Assembly: GCA_030867875.1 (NCBI GenBank)
Contig: JAOWCC010000019.1
Location: 37,615,976-37,679,975 of the forward strand
Source of the DNA: Actinernus sp. WN-2022
Taxonomy: Eukaryota; Cnidaria; Anthozoa; Actiniaria; Actinernidae
Direction of reading: 5' to 3'
Length of the DNA stretch: 64,000 bases
The notes beneath the pieces are model-generated. The model made no database searches. It was not told where the DNA came from and worked only from the letters and a program-made list of their open reading frames with translations. Within the stretch, counting starts at the first letter, position 1, and every line of letters starts with the position of its first letter. This document shows, piece by piece, positions 42,532 through 55,040 of the stretch. Made by a program: the position numbers and the translations under genes.

Positions 42532-44014
42532 GCTCGCTTATTCGTGTTCTCGGAAACGTTTAGATCAGTACAGTCATTTCTCACAGCTGTTATTCCGCTC
42601 TGTCTTTTATCCTTTAGTCAAATGGCGTGTGAAACCCAATAAAGATGTATTCCCGGATCTGTACGCAGTTGATGTTAGAACGTTTATTGCCGGAATGATC
42701 TGAGCAATTATGGACCTCAAATGTACTGAATTAGTTCATCGCTGTTCGTGTGCGCCCATTTGCCATCGTTCAGGATCGAACCACAAGTGAACATCCACGC
42801 GTCGAGGAGAGTTATATGCCACTCTAAGATAATGACCAACTGACAACCATCATTTATTGCCAGGCAACAACCAATGAATTTTGCTTTTCAATTTGTGCGC
42901 TAACGAGAAGAGGAAGCCTTTAATTTGGCTTCTGGTGTCTGATTTTCTCAGGTTAGCTTCTGGCTAATATGTAAATGATTACGGTGTTTGTAAGACCTAA
43001 AGCCTAAACTGAAACTACAGTCATAAATCTGCAATTGGGGCCATCATAACGCCGGGTTTTGCTAATATAACGAGCCAGGCTGAGAATACTAAGATTAGGA
43101 AATATTTACGTTTTGATAACCTTTGTCTTAAATAAATATAAAAGAAGAAAGCACTGAATTCAGTTTTATCTTGTTTTTATGCAGCCATACACCGAGACGG
43201 TTTACAGTTTACAGATAACATCAATATAAGAATCCGCAGGACCATAACGGGTCAAAAAACATGATTAGTTGACTATTGCCTAAGTGCTGGTTTCTTCTTC
43301 CCTTTACTCTCGTTTACAACTAAATTAAAATTTTGCCCTAAGGTTACTGAAATTATCTGGAAATGATGAGACGATACGACAATCAGATATTGAATAAATT
43401 TAAGGAGATTACACATGAAGAGCCGCGGCCGTCGTGTCATTATGTTTGTGACAACTTTGAAGACCTATTTTCATTTAATTTGGCTAAATCTGTTTAGCGC
43501 TCTCTAACCTTTACGCCCACGTCGCCTCGTGCGCGGTAATGAAACCACTCGCAATCCCGTCCCTCGAGACAAGTCGAAATAATTCTGCTCTGAATCGGCG
43601 TGGCATGGAAACTACTACTGGCTGATATTGACAGAAACGTGGCGCCAGTACTTTCCTAAAGATCCGACTAAACGATCGTTTAAAAACTCTTAATGGACGC
43701 CCTCTTCTGGCACTTGTAAAGCTTCTTGAGATTAAGCACCGCGTTCTACGGCAAACGTCAGTCCACCGTCAAAATACGAAATAAATATATAAGAAAAGTG
43801 GAAAAGAATTCCAATGTTCGCAACAAACGCGGATCTACTCAACTTCAGTTAAAAACTGAAAATGTCAAGCAGCAAACGAGCGACTATTCATTTCTGCCGT
43901 TCGCGGGAAGAAAGAACGCGATGCTTAATCTCTCTATTGTCTGATAACGATCCGCCAGATAACATCACTCTCGAACAAGAATATGATCAGATCATTTATC
44001 GGTAATACGATAAG
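42532..44014. other. No gene supported
   Basis: Upstream of the GPCR. A basic 72-codon ORF (43726-43944) has no domain. A promoter for the GPCR must lie here, but no clear TATA box was seen. Confidence 0.35.
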
Positions 44015-44225
44015 ACCGCAATCACTGGGTAGCTCACCACCGTCTAAAGAGTGCGGGAGGTCGGGGGTTCAGATTCCGGCCGCGTCCTTGGGCAGGGACG
44101 TATAAGCCGGTGGTTTTGTCACCTTCCTCTTCTAATCTATACGTGGGGGACGTAAAATCACCTGTTGTGTTATTTCGAAAAAGAGTAGGAGATTGTCTCC
44201 CGACACAACGGCCTTGTATTCTGAG
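44015..44225 (+). mobile_element. SINE-like element
   Basis: CACTGGGTAGCTCACC resembles a box A region and GGTTCAGATTCCGG a box B with one extra base. The body contains AGGGACGTATAAGCCGGTGG, and the end has CGACACAACGGCCTTG. Structure suggests a diverged tRNA-derived SINE. Confidence 0.5.
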
Positions 44226-44364
44226 GTACTAACAATCACTCATGATTGTAAACTGCATGGCAGCACATTGCGCCACAACTGAGAAGTCCGTATCACAAAA
44301 ACAACCTTGTGAAGGCATTTGAATATATCCATATAGAATTTGCGCTGATTTGCGTTGATTATCA

Positions 44365-44474
44365 CACTAAACCTCTTGTATTATAGTAAAGTGAAATCAA
44401 TGTATTTATATATTATATATTTATAATATATAAATACATTGCTTTCACTTTACTATAATACAAGAGGTTTAGTG
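44365..44474. mobile_element. 110-bp near-perfect hairpin MITE
   Basis: CACTAAACCTCTTGTATTAT pairs with its complement at the other end, and the pairing continues to an AT-rich centre. Flanked by TCA on both sides (44362-44364 and 44475-44477), a 3-bp duplication as made by PIF/Harbinger-type transposases. Confidence 0.8.
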
Positions 44475-45665
44475 TCACCACACATAATATAATTTACATA
44501 ATACTGGGTTGCCACTGGCGGAATTCTCTCGTCGTCGAAGGAAAAACACTGCCCTTGCATTAGTTAACGTACATAGATCTGAAATAGTTCAACTAGACTT
44601 GTACAATTTACGAGAATTGTACAATTTATATTAGGATAATATACTTTAGGGATTTATACTTTTTGGAAGTTCATATTAGAACAAAACATTTTAATTAGGG
44701 ATCCATTTCTGTAATTTTATTACTAGTTCATGTATGCACGGCTCTCTGGAAGAGCAATATGTATGAGGAGACACCGTATTAAAATAAAGATTATGTATGT
44801 ATGAATGTAATACATGATGATAATTATATTTTAGTATTTGTAATGCGCTTAATACCATAAAATGACGACTCTAACAAAGCCCATTTCAGTACTGAGTGAC
44901 TTGTTTTCTCTAAAGTTGTCTCGATTTATTTTCAGTTCATCCCGAATGTTGATTTATTCTTGTTTGCCGGTAAATTCCTTGAGTCTCCCGATTCCTAACA
45001 TTTTCTTTAGATTCCCGGAATTTTGTTGTACTCCTGAAACAGGCTTTGTTAGAGCTGACACGCCTCCCCCCCCACCCCCTCGAAGAACAGATAGTCAATC
45101 GCGTCAGAAATTTGCTGAATGAGTTGGCAAGGTTTACCCTCAGTTACGTGCCTCTTTCCAGTAGACTAGCAACAGTCTTATTTAAGCCAACGAAACCAAG
45201 AGCTTACTTCCAATCGATCTCGAACTGTTAAAGGAACAGTGCCATGCTCAGTGCCCATGCGCGAATGTTTGAATTTTGGTTGTTGTCCAGAAATCACCAA
45301 AACTATACTGAAAATCTAGAAAGCTCAGTTCACGTCGATACCGTATTTCGCTTTTGAGTTACATGACAGGCTATTTGATTTTTTCCTAAATGTCACAAAA
45401 ATCCATATATTTTGGCGAATTAAAAATTTTAGACTTGATAAACTATTTAAAGTGATAACTAATGTTTTTTTGATAGAAAGCTAACCAGCATAATTCTAAA
45501 GCATATTGATGGAAATCAGCTTTGCTTGAACTATATATGTTTACTCTCCGTTCTGTCAACTATAACTTGCGTGGAAATTATATTTTGTCCCTCCCTAAAC
45601 CGCAAACTACCACTTATGGACTACTCTCATTTAAAATTTAAAATTTGACGGAGCTTGAGCGACTA
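44475..45665. other. No gene seen
   Basis: AT-rich. The ORF at 44862-45122 contains a Pro-rich run from CCCCCCC sequence and has no domain. Confidence 0.35.
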
Positions 45666-45740
45666 TGGTTGTTTAGCGTAGTGGTTGCGACGTCTGCTTT
45701 ACGAGCAGAAGGGCGGGTTTTCGAGTTCCAGAAAAGCTCT
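45666..45740 (+). repeat. tRNA-Val(UAC)-like relic
   Basis: Box A TAGCGTAGTGG fits the consensus, and the anticodon arm TCTGC-TTTACGA-GCAGA is perfectly paired with anticodon TAC, as in tRNA-Val. The T-arm (GGGTTTTCGAGTTCC) has extra T and the acceptor stem does not pair, so this is a pseudogene or SINE head. Confidence 0.55.
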
Positions 45741-47584
45741 GAAATGTTTTTCTTCCCCATTTTCTTGAGAACTCCTTTACCTGTGAACCCTAGCCACAAT
45801 TTAAAACCTAAAACCTCGTTGTTTACCTGGAAACTTGTTTAGTGACCAGTTCGGGTTCTTTTATGGTTCAGGGTAGGGTTTTAGTTTCGTTTATATTGTC
45901 AGAGGTCGTAGCATTCCTGTATTTAGCCGCACGTCTTTAATTTGTCGGCCGCCATCTTGGTATACCACTTATGCACCAACATGACGACCGCATGCTAATT
46001 AATTACAGTTTTCAAATATTATTTGTCCAACAGCTCGGTTGCAATGTACTCTATTGCTCCAAAAGTTTGATCATTTATATATTATTGTCAGCTCTATAAC
46101 ACAATATCTAAACGGATTGTATTTTCTGCAGGCACTTATTTTTGCGTGGCGTCAGTGAAATATTATATAATCGGAAATCCAGTTTTTCTGCCTTAACGAT
46201 CAGGCACGAATACTGCGGGAGAACGTCGTATTACATCCGGGGGAGGGGGGGGGGCACTCCACCATTTTTTGGGGCGTACTCCGCCGGGACCTAAGAAACT
46301 CTAACCCCTTCTCAGACCTAAAACTGCAACCTAAAACTGCGGCTCGGTAAATATCCTCCACTATTCAACTCCACTTCGGTTAATAATTGTTAAATATAAG
46401 GAAATAAAAGTAGTAGAAAGTCCTAGTTTCATCATTTCTATGAGCAAATTCTGTTCCAACCAATAGGAACAGCCAAAAACAATAGCTACGAAACAGGCAC
46501 GATTGATAAGGTTCCGAAAGTACGATTTGCTTTATAAACGATATTTGGAACCGCAATGCAAATCGTAGTTTTAATATTTTGAAAAATTGGAGGAAATTGG
46601 ACGTCTTCTTCTGCATAAGCACAAGCAACACACGCAGACTTACGCTTAATGCACTGATCATTAGCGGCACGCTTGTTCTTATCTCACAAGTGTGAGTGGA
46701 CAAGCACCTCTAATGATAAATGCGTATGTGCTTGCGCTTATGTCGTTGGAAACCAGGCTACTGAGAGGACCTACGCACTGCAAAATTAGATATATTTCTT
46801 AATTATAGTCTTGCGTGTCCGGAATGAAGAACACATGTATTATGTTCACCGGAATTCATCGGAAGATGTTTTACCGCATAAATGAAAAACAAAGACCTTG
46901 AAGGTCAAGCCGCCCAGTCCGCTCTGAAACGAAAGTAACGGTCAGCTTTTCTGGGAATAAAACATTGGTTTTATCAACAAAGAGCTGATAATGGTGTACT
47001 AGTGGTAAGCGAGTTGCAGCTGACGTATCGATCACTTAGCCTTTCGTAACAGCGATAAGCTGTAAATATGTTTGGCTTCTAAAAACATTGCATACGCTTT
47101 CATACCATACCAGTTCTTCATATACATGTATGTAGTGATTGCATATAACAAAGCGAAGATACTGAATCTTTAATTCAAATATCTGCCAGATAAATCTTTT
47201 TTCTTTCGGGTGCTTCTTGGTGTAGCAGATTCATTGTTTTCTGGGGTTAGGGTTCTTTGTATTTTATGGTATTTTTTGCTTTAGGAGACAATAGTTTATT
47301 TCTTTGTTTTACGTCATGTGGTAATCTGGTACACCAAGAAACCCTTATTTTTTCCTAAAAGAAATCAGCTCCTTACAAATAGCACTCTGAACGTGTCTCT
47401 TGTCACATTTCAATAACATTTAATTAGTAAATGACCACTGATATCTATATACCACTCAGTTTCCTGTTCGATAGCAGCTGCACGAGTTAGAGTCCTAAAC
47501 CGTATATATAAAGCCAAGCAGAAAAAGTGCTTTTTGCTCCCTGGTAGGGGGTGGGTATTTCGCCTTACGCTGCTTTAGTAATAA
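45741..47584. other. No gene supported
   Basis: Contains a G-rich patch (46232-46252). A 107-codon minus-strand ORF (46703-46380) has no recognised domain. Otherwise unremarkable AT-rich DNA. Confidence 0.35.
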
Positions 47585-48415
47585 TAATACTCTTTATTTG
47601 CACCACTATTTAGAATTTTACAAAACTAAAAGAAAAATTATCTTATAAATTACCATATACATACATTACAAAGGAGAGACAATGAAAGAGAGTGCAGGGG
47701 AGCTGGAGTAACCTAGGTTTTCGAAGCCAACTCCCCATTAAATAAATTTCACATAAATAAGGTCAAGGTGCGGTATTTCTGTGAAGGGGACATGACAATA
47801 AAATAAATTAACATATAGTATTTTAATTAATCTTAATTAATTTATCTATAATACAATAATATAAAATTATTAATTATATTAAATTATGCACTGAAGTCTA
47901 TGATATAATTAATGTCAATTATATCTGAGTAAACAAAGTTGTTTGATTTCTCTTTTAAACTGGTTTCTTGAAAGATTTCTAATTGAATCTGGGATTGAGT
48001 TCCAAGTTTGTATACCAGTGAATTTGAGTGAAAATTTTCCATAGTTAGTAGAAATTGAAGGTAAATGATAGTTATGTGTGGAATAGCGTGTGAAGTGAGA
48101 ATGAATATTAGAAGCTTGTTTGAAGTATTTAGAGAAGGCAGGAGGTAAGTTATTATTAGTATAATCATACATGAAAAGGGAAATTTGAGTAAATGTAATG
48201 TCTTTTAATTGGAGGATACCTAGATCTTTATATATTGGAGGTGCATGGGTTTGAAAATGCGAAAATGTCATTATTCGTATGGCTTTATTGTTTAGGACAT
48301 TTAGTTGGTTTAAACAAGTTTTATATGTATTAGCCCAAGTTATGTTACGATACTGGAGATAGGGATAAATGAGCGAGTAGTACACTTGTTTGAGTGTATT
48401 TAAGTCAAGATAGTA
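47585..48415 (-). pseudogene. LINE C-terminal fragment with 3' end
   Basis: Minus-strand frame 48385-47915: YYSLIYPYLQYRNITWANTY, then NVLNNKAIRIMTF, then HSHFTRYSTHNYHLPSISTNYGKFSLKFTGIQTWNSIP, the C-terminal region of CR1/L2-like ORF2. Its 3' UTR ends in a TATTATTATT tail near 47580. It is 5'-truncated at a TAGTATCG micro-repeat (48408-48437). It is close to the element at 52586-54451. Confidence 0.82.
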
Positions 48416-49347
48416 TCGTAGTATCGTAGTATCGTATTTAGCCTGAAACTCCTCGGAGTGTCGTTTGTTAGTGATGTTTTATAGTGTATAAAGTGTACCT
48501 CGACTTCTCGTATAAGGAAGGTAAATGGTAGGCGCAAACAGAGCGAGAATCATAACTGGCTAACTATATAAAATATATTTATTACTGGTCTGGCCTCAGG
48601 ATTGGGATTTGACTGATGTAAATGGTTACTGAATTTGCTTTATAAACGTTATAAACGTTTAAGAAAAACAATCATAGATATATTCGTCTTACTATATATA
48701 CATGTAGTTAATAGATGGTCTTACTAAGCGATAGTTACTGCTTTCTATGCATGCATATACTTAAGTCAGGAGCCCATAACTATAGGCAATAATTACCTGG
48801 AGAGGGGGGAGGGGGGGGAGGTTGGGAAATAGGTAAAATACGGCTTAAAATTACGTCGCACCCCCCCTCTCACCAAGAAAAACTAATTTCAAACCCCCCC
48901 TCCCCTACCTGACAATATCAAGTTCAACCCCCCCCCCTTCTCCCTCAATTTGTAATTTGTTCCATCATCATCATCATCATCATAATAATAATAATATTTT
49001 GACAGGAAAGCTCCACTCACAATTTGTGATTTTCAGGGAGGTCCTGTATTAAAAATATATATTTCACTAATATATGGAAAACAGAAAAGATAAATGGTTG
49101 AAATAAAATAGAAATAGAACAAGTAGATTTAAAAATTGATAATGTAGTTGTACCTAATTCACGTGTGGAATATCTTCTTCCGGCACAAACATTACTTCAT
49201 ACGAATGTTCGACGTATCTCATCTGTATCTGTATCTGTATGTTTAATCGGTAAAGCTTGTTACATTACAAAACCGATAGTGGCAGACAGTGCCTTTACAT
49301 ATATTACAAAATTACATTACATATATTTAGAAAATTACAGTGTCTAT
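48416..49347. other. Low-complexity rich spacer
   Basis: Facing G-rich (48797-48822) and C-rich (48863-48940) tracts, then (ATC)n/(AAT)n at 48964-48995. No gene. Similar C-rich phrases recur at 51050-51112. Confidence 0.5.
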
Positions 49348-49845
49348 TTAAGACTTACATATAAATTCAGTCGATGATAAATAATAATTCTCCCTCAGAA
49401 TCAGAATCACTTGATTCTGGTTCGGAATTAGTTTAGTTTTGTCTTCTTCGCATGAGCTAAGTTCGTCATCTTCCTGAACTTCTCTGTCAGTATTCTCGCA
49501 ATGTGCGTGGCTGAGAACTCGTGCCGTAAGAACTCCCTTATTTCCGCTGACCCTTAGACCATGCTGCTTGCTCGTGAGCACCTCCACTTCCTTTTCCTTT
49601 TTCCAGGAAATCAACGGGTGTGTTCCTTTCTCTTGTTCTTTTTTCGCCTTTGCAGATAAGAACTCAAGGTGTTCTAGATAACTCTTACACGCAGCCTCGT
49701 CCACATTGTACTGTGAACACACCTCTTGCAAATACTTTTTTTCAGAGGAAGACAATTTTCCCTCGTTGAATAATTTCTTTATCTGGACACTCAGGAGAAG
49801 CCCGTCGATCTCGTCTCCAGGAGAACTTATTCTATTCAATTGCAA
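49348..49845 (-). CDS. 165-residue ORF with a SAP-like motif
   Basis: The N-terminal half is helical and charged (IKKLFNEGKLSSSEKKYLQEV). Residues 88-112 (EVLTSKQHGLRVSGNKGVLTARVLSH) resemble a SAP motif, a helix-turn-helix that binds AT-rich DNA (pattern L...GL.VSG.K..L..R). An acidic stretch follows. It could be a fragment of a transposon-related or host protein. No flanking exons were identified, and the C-terminal end looks random. Confidence 0.4.
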   Translation of the reverse strand: MQLNRISSPGDEIDGLLLSVQIKKLFNEGKLSSSEKKYLQEVCSQYNVDEAACKSYLEHLEFLSAKAKKEQEKGTHPLISWKKEKEVEVLTSKQHGLRVSGNKGVLTARVLSHAHCENTDREVQEDDELSSCEEDKTKLIPNQNQVILILRENYYLSSTEFICKS

Positions 49846-49959
49846 TTACTTTCCAGCGAAAGTAGCATCTAAGGCTGGCACTGGAGAACGTTTGACAGGA
49901 ATACCTCCTGTCCACCCTTCCTTTTTGCATCCATCTAACAACAAATTAGACAGAGAACC

Positions 49960-50930
49960 CTATCGAACTAGTACATATTAAATTCTGTAAATGGATTTTA
50001 GGAGTGTCCAAATACGCAACAAACAATGCATGCCGAGCCGAATTAGGAATATTTCCTCTTAAAACAGAAGCAATATCCAGGAGTTTAAAGTTCTGGCTGA
50101 AACTGCAAGTCTGCGATACCGACAAACTTGCAGTGGACGCTTTTTTGGACTCAAGCCTCTTAAATAATCCCGCAAGTTGGTACAAACAAATAAGTAAGAT
50201 AGTCCTCAAGCTCGGATTTGGAAATATCTTAGTCCCCTCAAACACTATCGCCGATAACACATCAATAATTTTCAAGAAACTTAAGCAAAGGCTATGCTAT
50301 GCACAGTGATATTTACAATGATACAAGAAGACATGCCAATCAGAGAAATAAGCTAAAGAAATTTTAAAGTAAATTACGAGTTCGAAGACTATCTACGCTT
50401 AAGAAACTTGAAGCATAGAACGGCTCTAACAAAGCTTAGGATAAGCAACCATGATTTAGAAATTGAAAAAGGAAGACATGCTAGGCCATTTAAAAAGGTC
50501 GATGAAAGACTTTGCAAATTCTGCCTGCCTAGAAAGGAGATTGAGGATGAAGCTCATTTCCTCGTAAAATGCAATAAATATAACCATTTACGAAATGCGT
50601 TCCATGCTTCAATGCAAAATGAATTTCAGATAAACATAGAAAAGTTATCCGAGGAAAGTCGGTTAAAAATAATGTTAAGCCCCAACAAAGGACAGCAGCT
50701 ATACTTGCAAAATTCATATACGAATGTTTTATGTATAGAGACAATGGCCTCAAAGAACTCTGATCGATTGTGCCTCGACTCTCATAATTCTGAAAGACCC
50801 CAAACACCTGTAGCACAGTGAAGTGCACATTTATTTGGATAAATGTCTATGTACAGATGTATACGACCCCAAATAAAAAACGATCTATCTATATCTATCT
50901 ATCTATCCATCGTAGATAGGGGTAAAAACT
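49960..50930 (+). pseudogene. LINE ORF2 C-terminal fragment with zinc-knuckle-like motif
   Basis: The plus strand reads IKFCKWILGVSKYATNNACRAELGIFPL (from about 49977), then after breaks LRISNHDLEIEKGRHARPFKKVDERLCKFCLPRKEIEDEAHFLVKC. The CxxC...HxxxxC arrangement is common at the C terminus of several LINE clades. Stops at 50307 and elsewhere break it. A (ATCT)n tail at 50884-50912 marks the 3' end. Confidence 0.8.
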
Positions 50931-52448
50931 TTTCTTTTTGAATCCCAGTGTAGCAAATTTAAATATTTAAATTCTAATAGCTCTTTTAATGAAGTGAAAT
51001 ACTTCACACACACACACATACACACCATGGACTTCTTAATTTTACATCCAACCCCCCTCTCTTGAGTTGTGATTTAACCCTATGCCCCCCTCTGGTTTCC
51101 CAACCCCCCCTACTTCTGTGCTGGCGAGCGACAGTGTTGCTCTAGCTCACAGTTCAGGAGTTCAGATGTCTTCAGACTTCGATAGAGGATAGTAACCCAT
51201 AACTGCTCAACCACAGTATATATATTTGCTAGTAAATCGCTAACTGAAAGTTTCAATGCAAAAGTGCCGAAGCAAATTTTCGGCGTTTCCTCGAAAAATA
51301 CACCAAAATGTTCGTTATTATCTCGTTTGTTGTTATTATCTCGGGATTTTCCCATAAAGAACGTGAGTAAATAAATCAGTAGATATACCACAAAGCGCAA
51401 AGCAAATACAGACGACATGGGAGAAAATAGCGAGGAAAATAAATCGCAAAGCGACGAAGGTTTTCTTTGCAACCAGCATTCAAAAATTGAATTAATGTAA
51501 AGCTAAAACTCTATAGTATAATACCGCGCAGGCTTTTTAACATTTTCAATTTTATACAGAGTAAATCAAGAGAATTAAACAATGCTATGTTCATGTGACA
51601 CACGTCTACGGCGTTAATTAATTATATATATAAAGTATTCCTTAACAAATATTTTGCCATGCAACAAATTGCTACTCCTAGCTCCTGCTTTATATATTAC
51701 TCTCTCTGAGCAAAATAAAAGGAGTGTCCGGCTTTTATAATCTGTGGTTAATAGACGTTTCGAAACCAAATTTCCTTTTCTTTAAGAATGGAAAGACCAA
51801 GCTAGTTACCCTCTAAGCTGCGGAATGCATCGCTTTGATTTTCAGTAACTACGGAAACAGAATGATGTCTTCCTTGAAAAAGTCAGTATAGCAAGATCTT
51901 TTCCGTCTTGCAAGTACGAAGAGTATTACTAATTCAACGATACCACATACATATAAATTACTGGTAATTTTCACTTAACGATACTTATTCATTAGTATTA
52001 TGTCTCTACAGAAGTCCATAAGTTATGGACTAACTGGAATATTTATTGAAAGCTACGGGCTTACTTCATGAGTTTATTATTCATTGTGGAATGAAAGGAA
52101 ACAGCACACAAAGTAGCCTGCAGAACAGGCGCTTTGACTTTGAGGAGGGACTCCAGAAAGTAGGTCTTGTGAGCGAAGCGAATTTCACACGGTCAAATTA
52201 TTTTATCGCTTCCTTTGTATTGAAATAACATGTACACCGAGGACCTGTTTCGCAGGCTACAGACAAAGTGACATTTATATTTATAAAGGCTTCGAGTTTC
52301 ATTCCGATTCAGTGCATATGTGCACGAAGCTGGGATCTGCCGTTCCTCTGCTGTCAACAACGTTAACTACCAAAAGATCCAAACGAAAGATTCAGTTATA
52401 CGTATAAGTACTCTCTTTTTGATTTGAATTCTACGATGGCCCACAAGT
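50931..52448. other. No gene seen
   Basis: Contains (CA)n at about 51007-51025 and C-rich phrases at 51050-51112. No domain-bearing ORF. Confidence 0.4.
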
Positions 52449-52581
52449 GTCACGGCAAAATCAATTTGCTTACGGCAAAATCAATAATCAGTTTCCTAAC
52501 GGCAAAATCAATTTCCTCACGGTAAAATCAACTTGCTCACGGCAAAATCAATTTCCTCACGGCAAAATCAATTTGCTCACG
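52449..52581. repeat. 20-bp minisatellite, locus 2
   Basis: About six copies of CACGGCAAAATCAATTTCCT-like units, ended by the 3' tail of a LINE. Together with 54452-54649 it appears to be one array split by that LINE. Confidence 0.85.
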
Positions 52582-54451
52582 TTAAAAGTTCAAGTTCAAG
52601 TTCAATTTATTGACATTGTTTTATACTAGTTACATAAATATATACAAATAAGTTAAAATAAGGGCTTCATATTTACAAAGTAGATTCAAATTGAGATTAG
52701 AGATCAGTGTGCGGTGGCCAAAGTAGCTAAAGCTTTCGAGTTGGCCACCATATAAGCGAATAAATAAATTTGTGCAATTGAATATGGTAGCAAAAAGAGC
52801 GTAAATTGAACTTGAAGAGGGCTGTGGTATCAAAGAAAAGAAAAGAGAGAGAAGAAGAAAAAACAGAAAACAACAGTAAAGGTGGAAAGGAGTGATTTAG
52901 TTATATTGTTATTGAGAAGACAGTACAGTACGGTCTATTTTATTATACTTGATAGGAAATGAGATGGCCTTAAATTGTTTCTTAAATTGGTTTGTTGTCC
53001 TTAATTGTTTCAAGTTAGTGGGTACGGTTTCCCAAAGTACAGTAGCAGAGTATTTAAAGGTGAATTTTCCTGTGTTAGTCCTGACTTTTGGGCGGTAAAA
53101 GTTTTGTCTAGCTGAGTACCTAGTATTATGATTGTGAATGTTAGTCATAGGTATTAAGAAATCATGGAATAAAGGTGGGACACTGGTTGGATTGTTATGG
53201 AGCTTGTGTGTTAGTGTGCAGATTTTTAACTTTATAATGTTTTCGAATTTTAGAACATCGAGAAGTTGGTAGTAGGGATTAGAACACTCCCTGTTATGGG
53301 CAAAGAAAATACTACGAATGCATTTGTTTTGTTTGGTGCATAATTTTGCTAAATTGGTTTGGTATGTATTTCCCCAACTCGTCGATTCATAGTTTAGGTA
53401 AGGGTAGATAAGGGTATAGTAGAGCTGCTTTAGCATGTGCAGATTGAGGTATCTCCGTAGTTTATAGAAAATTCTTAGCAATTTTACTATTGATGTAGGT
53501 GATTTGATTTTTCCAATTTAAGTGCTCATCTAGATAGATGCCTAGATATTTGACATTATTTTTCCGTGCAATGTTTTGGATGTTTACTTGAATGGGTGAT
53601 TTCCTGGGTGAAGTAATCAACATATAGTTGTTGTTTTTCTTATTAACCGAGAGTTTGTTGGCATTGCAATAGTTGAATACATTTTGTAATTCTGCATTCA
53701 TGACTGTTTCGAGCTCCTTGGGGTCTTTACTAGAAAAAAATATGTTGGCATCATCAGCGAACATTCTAAAAGATAGTTTTGCTGATGAATTAGGCATATC
53801 ATTGATATATAGGAGAAATAACATTGTTCCTAGGGCAGATGTGAAATGCCACATACAATGTGTAGAGGGCTTGATTCAGTGTTTCCAATTTTTACATACT
53901 GAGTTCTATCTGTGAGGTAACTTCTAAACCAGTCTAGTGCTATCTAGCATAGCATATTCGGTGGAGTGGCCTTTTCTAAAGCCAAATTGATATTGGAATA
54001 GGATATCGTGTTTTTCAAGAAATGTATTTAGCTGGTCGCACACGATCCTCTCTAGTGTCTTGCTAAATGGTGACAATAGTGCTATAGGTCTATAATTAGT
54101 AGGATCAGTTGCAATGCCATTTTTGAAAACTGGGGTTACTCTAGAAATTTTCAGTATGTTTGGAACGATTCCTAGTGAGATTGACTGGTTAAAAATATAA
54201 GGGTATAGACAATTGTCTACAAGCAAGCTTTATAAGTTTATTAGGTATATCTAGTGATGCCTTTTTTTCATTTAGTTCTGAGAACAGACGAGATACATAT
54301 TCCTCAGTAACAGGTGATAAGTAAAAGCTGTTTGCAGGGGTATTATTTATGTACTTAGTAGGGTCATGATTGTTGGTATTTTCAATTAAGCTAGCTAGGC
54401 TTGGGCCTACATTGATAAAGTGATAGTTGAATTGCTCTGCAATGTCAAGTT
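52582..54451 (-). pseudogene. CR1/L2-like LINE inserted into the minisatellite
   Basis: Minus-strand order: IAEQFNYHFINVGPSLA and LNEKKASLDIPNKLIK (54455-54189); ISRVTPVFKNG, NYRPIALLSPFSKTLERI and FQYQFGFRKGHSTEYAML (54226-53924); LFLLYINDMP and catalytic FADD (FRMFADDANIFFSS, 53854-53462); then LYYTLIYPYLNYESTSWGN and HNHNTRYSARQNFYRPKVRTNTGKF (53481-52909). Part of RT around SKAFDTV is missing and frames are shifted. The 3' tail is GAACTT repeats at 52586-52605. Confidence 0.87.
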
Positions 54452-54649
54452 CCAATTTGCTTACGGCAAAATCAATTTGATCACGGCAAAATCAGTTTCC
54501 TCACGGCAAAAACAATTTCCTCACGGTAAAATCAACTTGCTCACGGCAAAATCAATTTGATCACGGCAAAATCAGTTTCCTCACGGCAAAAACAATTTCC
54601 TCACGGTAAAATCAACTTGCTCACGGCAAAATCAATTTGATCACGGCAA
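54452..54649. repeat. 20-bp minisatellite, locus 3, with 80-bp higher-order period
   Basis: Ten units. Unit variants (TTTGA, GTTTCC, AACAATTTCC, ACTTGC) recur in the same order, making an 80-bp higher-order repeat seen twice (about 54470-54550 and 54550-54630). It ends at 54650, exactly where copy B of the long repeat begins. Confidence 0.88.
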
Positions 54650-54650
54650 C

Positions 54651-55040
54651 TTCCACAGGTGTCCCATAAAGGGAACAATAGTCGAAGTAAGGTTGAATTA
54701 GGGCTCTATATGATTGCTTCAAGTGAATCGATAGGGACGAACGGTTTAATTCGCTTTATGGCACCAATGCCCGCACTCGCTTTTTTGCAGATTTTCTCAA
54801 TGTGGTTCTCAAAAGTTAGGTTTTCATCAATTTCAACCCCTAGGCATTTATGGAAATTCACTCGTAAAACCTTGGTATTGTCTATAGAGAGAGTGCTTGA
54901 CATTAGTCCCCGGTTTCGTTTTTTAAATTATAAGCAGATCCAATGATCATTAGCTTTGTCTTAGAACGGTGAAAGTATAATACTAGATCTAGAACACTCG
55001 GCAATCTTTATCAGTCCCGTTCAATATTAAATATTCACGC
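54651..55040 (-). pseudogene. LINE RT fragment (copy B)
   Basis: The minus-strand frame 54903-54706 reads LSIDNTKVLRVNFHKCLGVEIDENLTFENHIEKICKKASAGIGAIKRIKPFVPIDSLEAI. It keeps KKAS where copy A has KKKS, and runs further into IKRIKPFVPIDSLEA. Truncated by the repeat breakpoint. Confidence 0.6.

Noticed and set aside
52449..54649. CRISPR-like array of regularly spaced repeats
   Set aside because: The 20-bp units are head to tail with no unique spacers, and the genome is clearly animal. It is a minisatellite.
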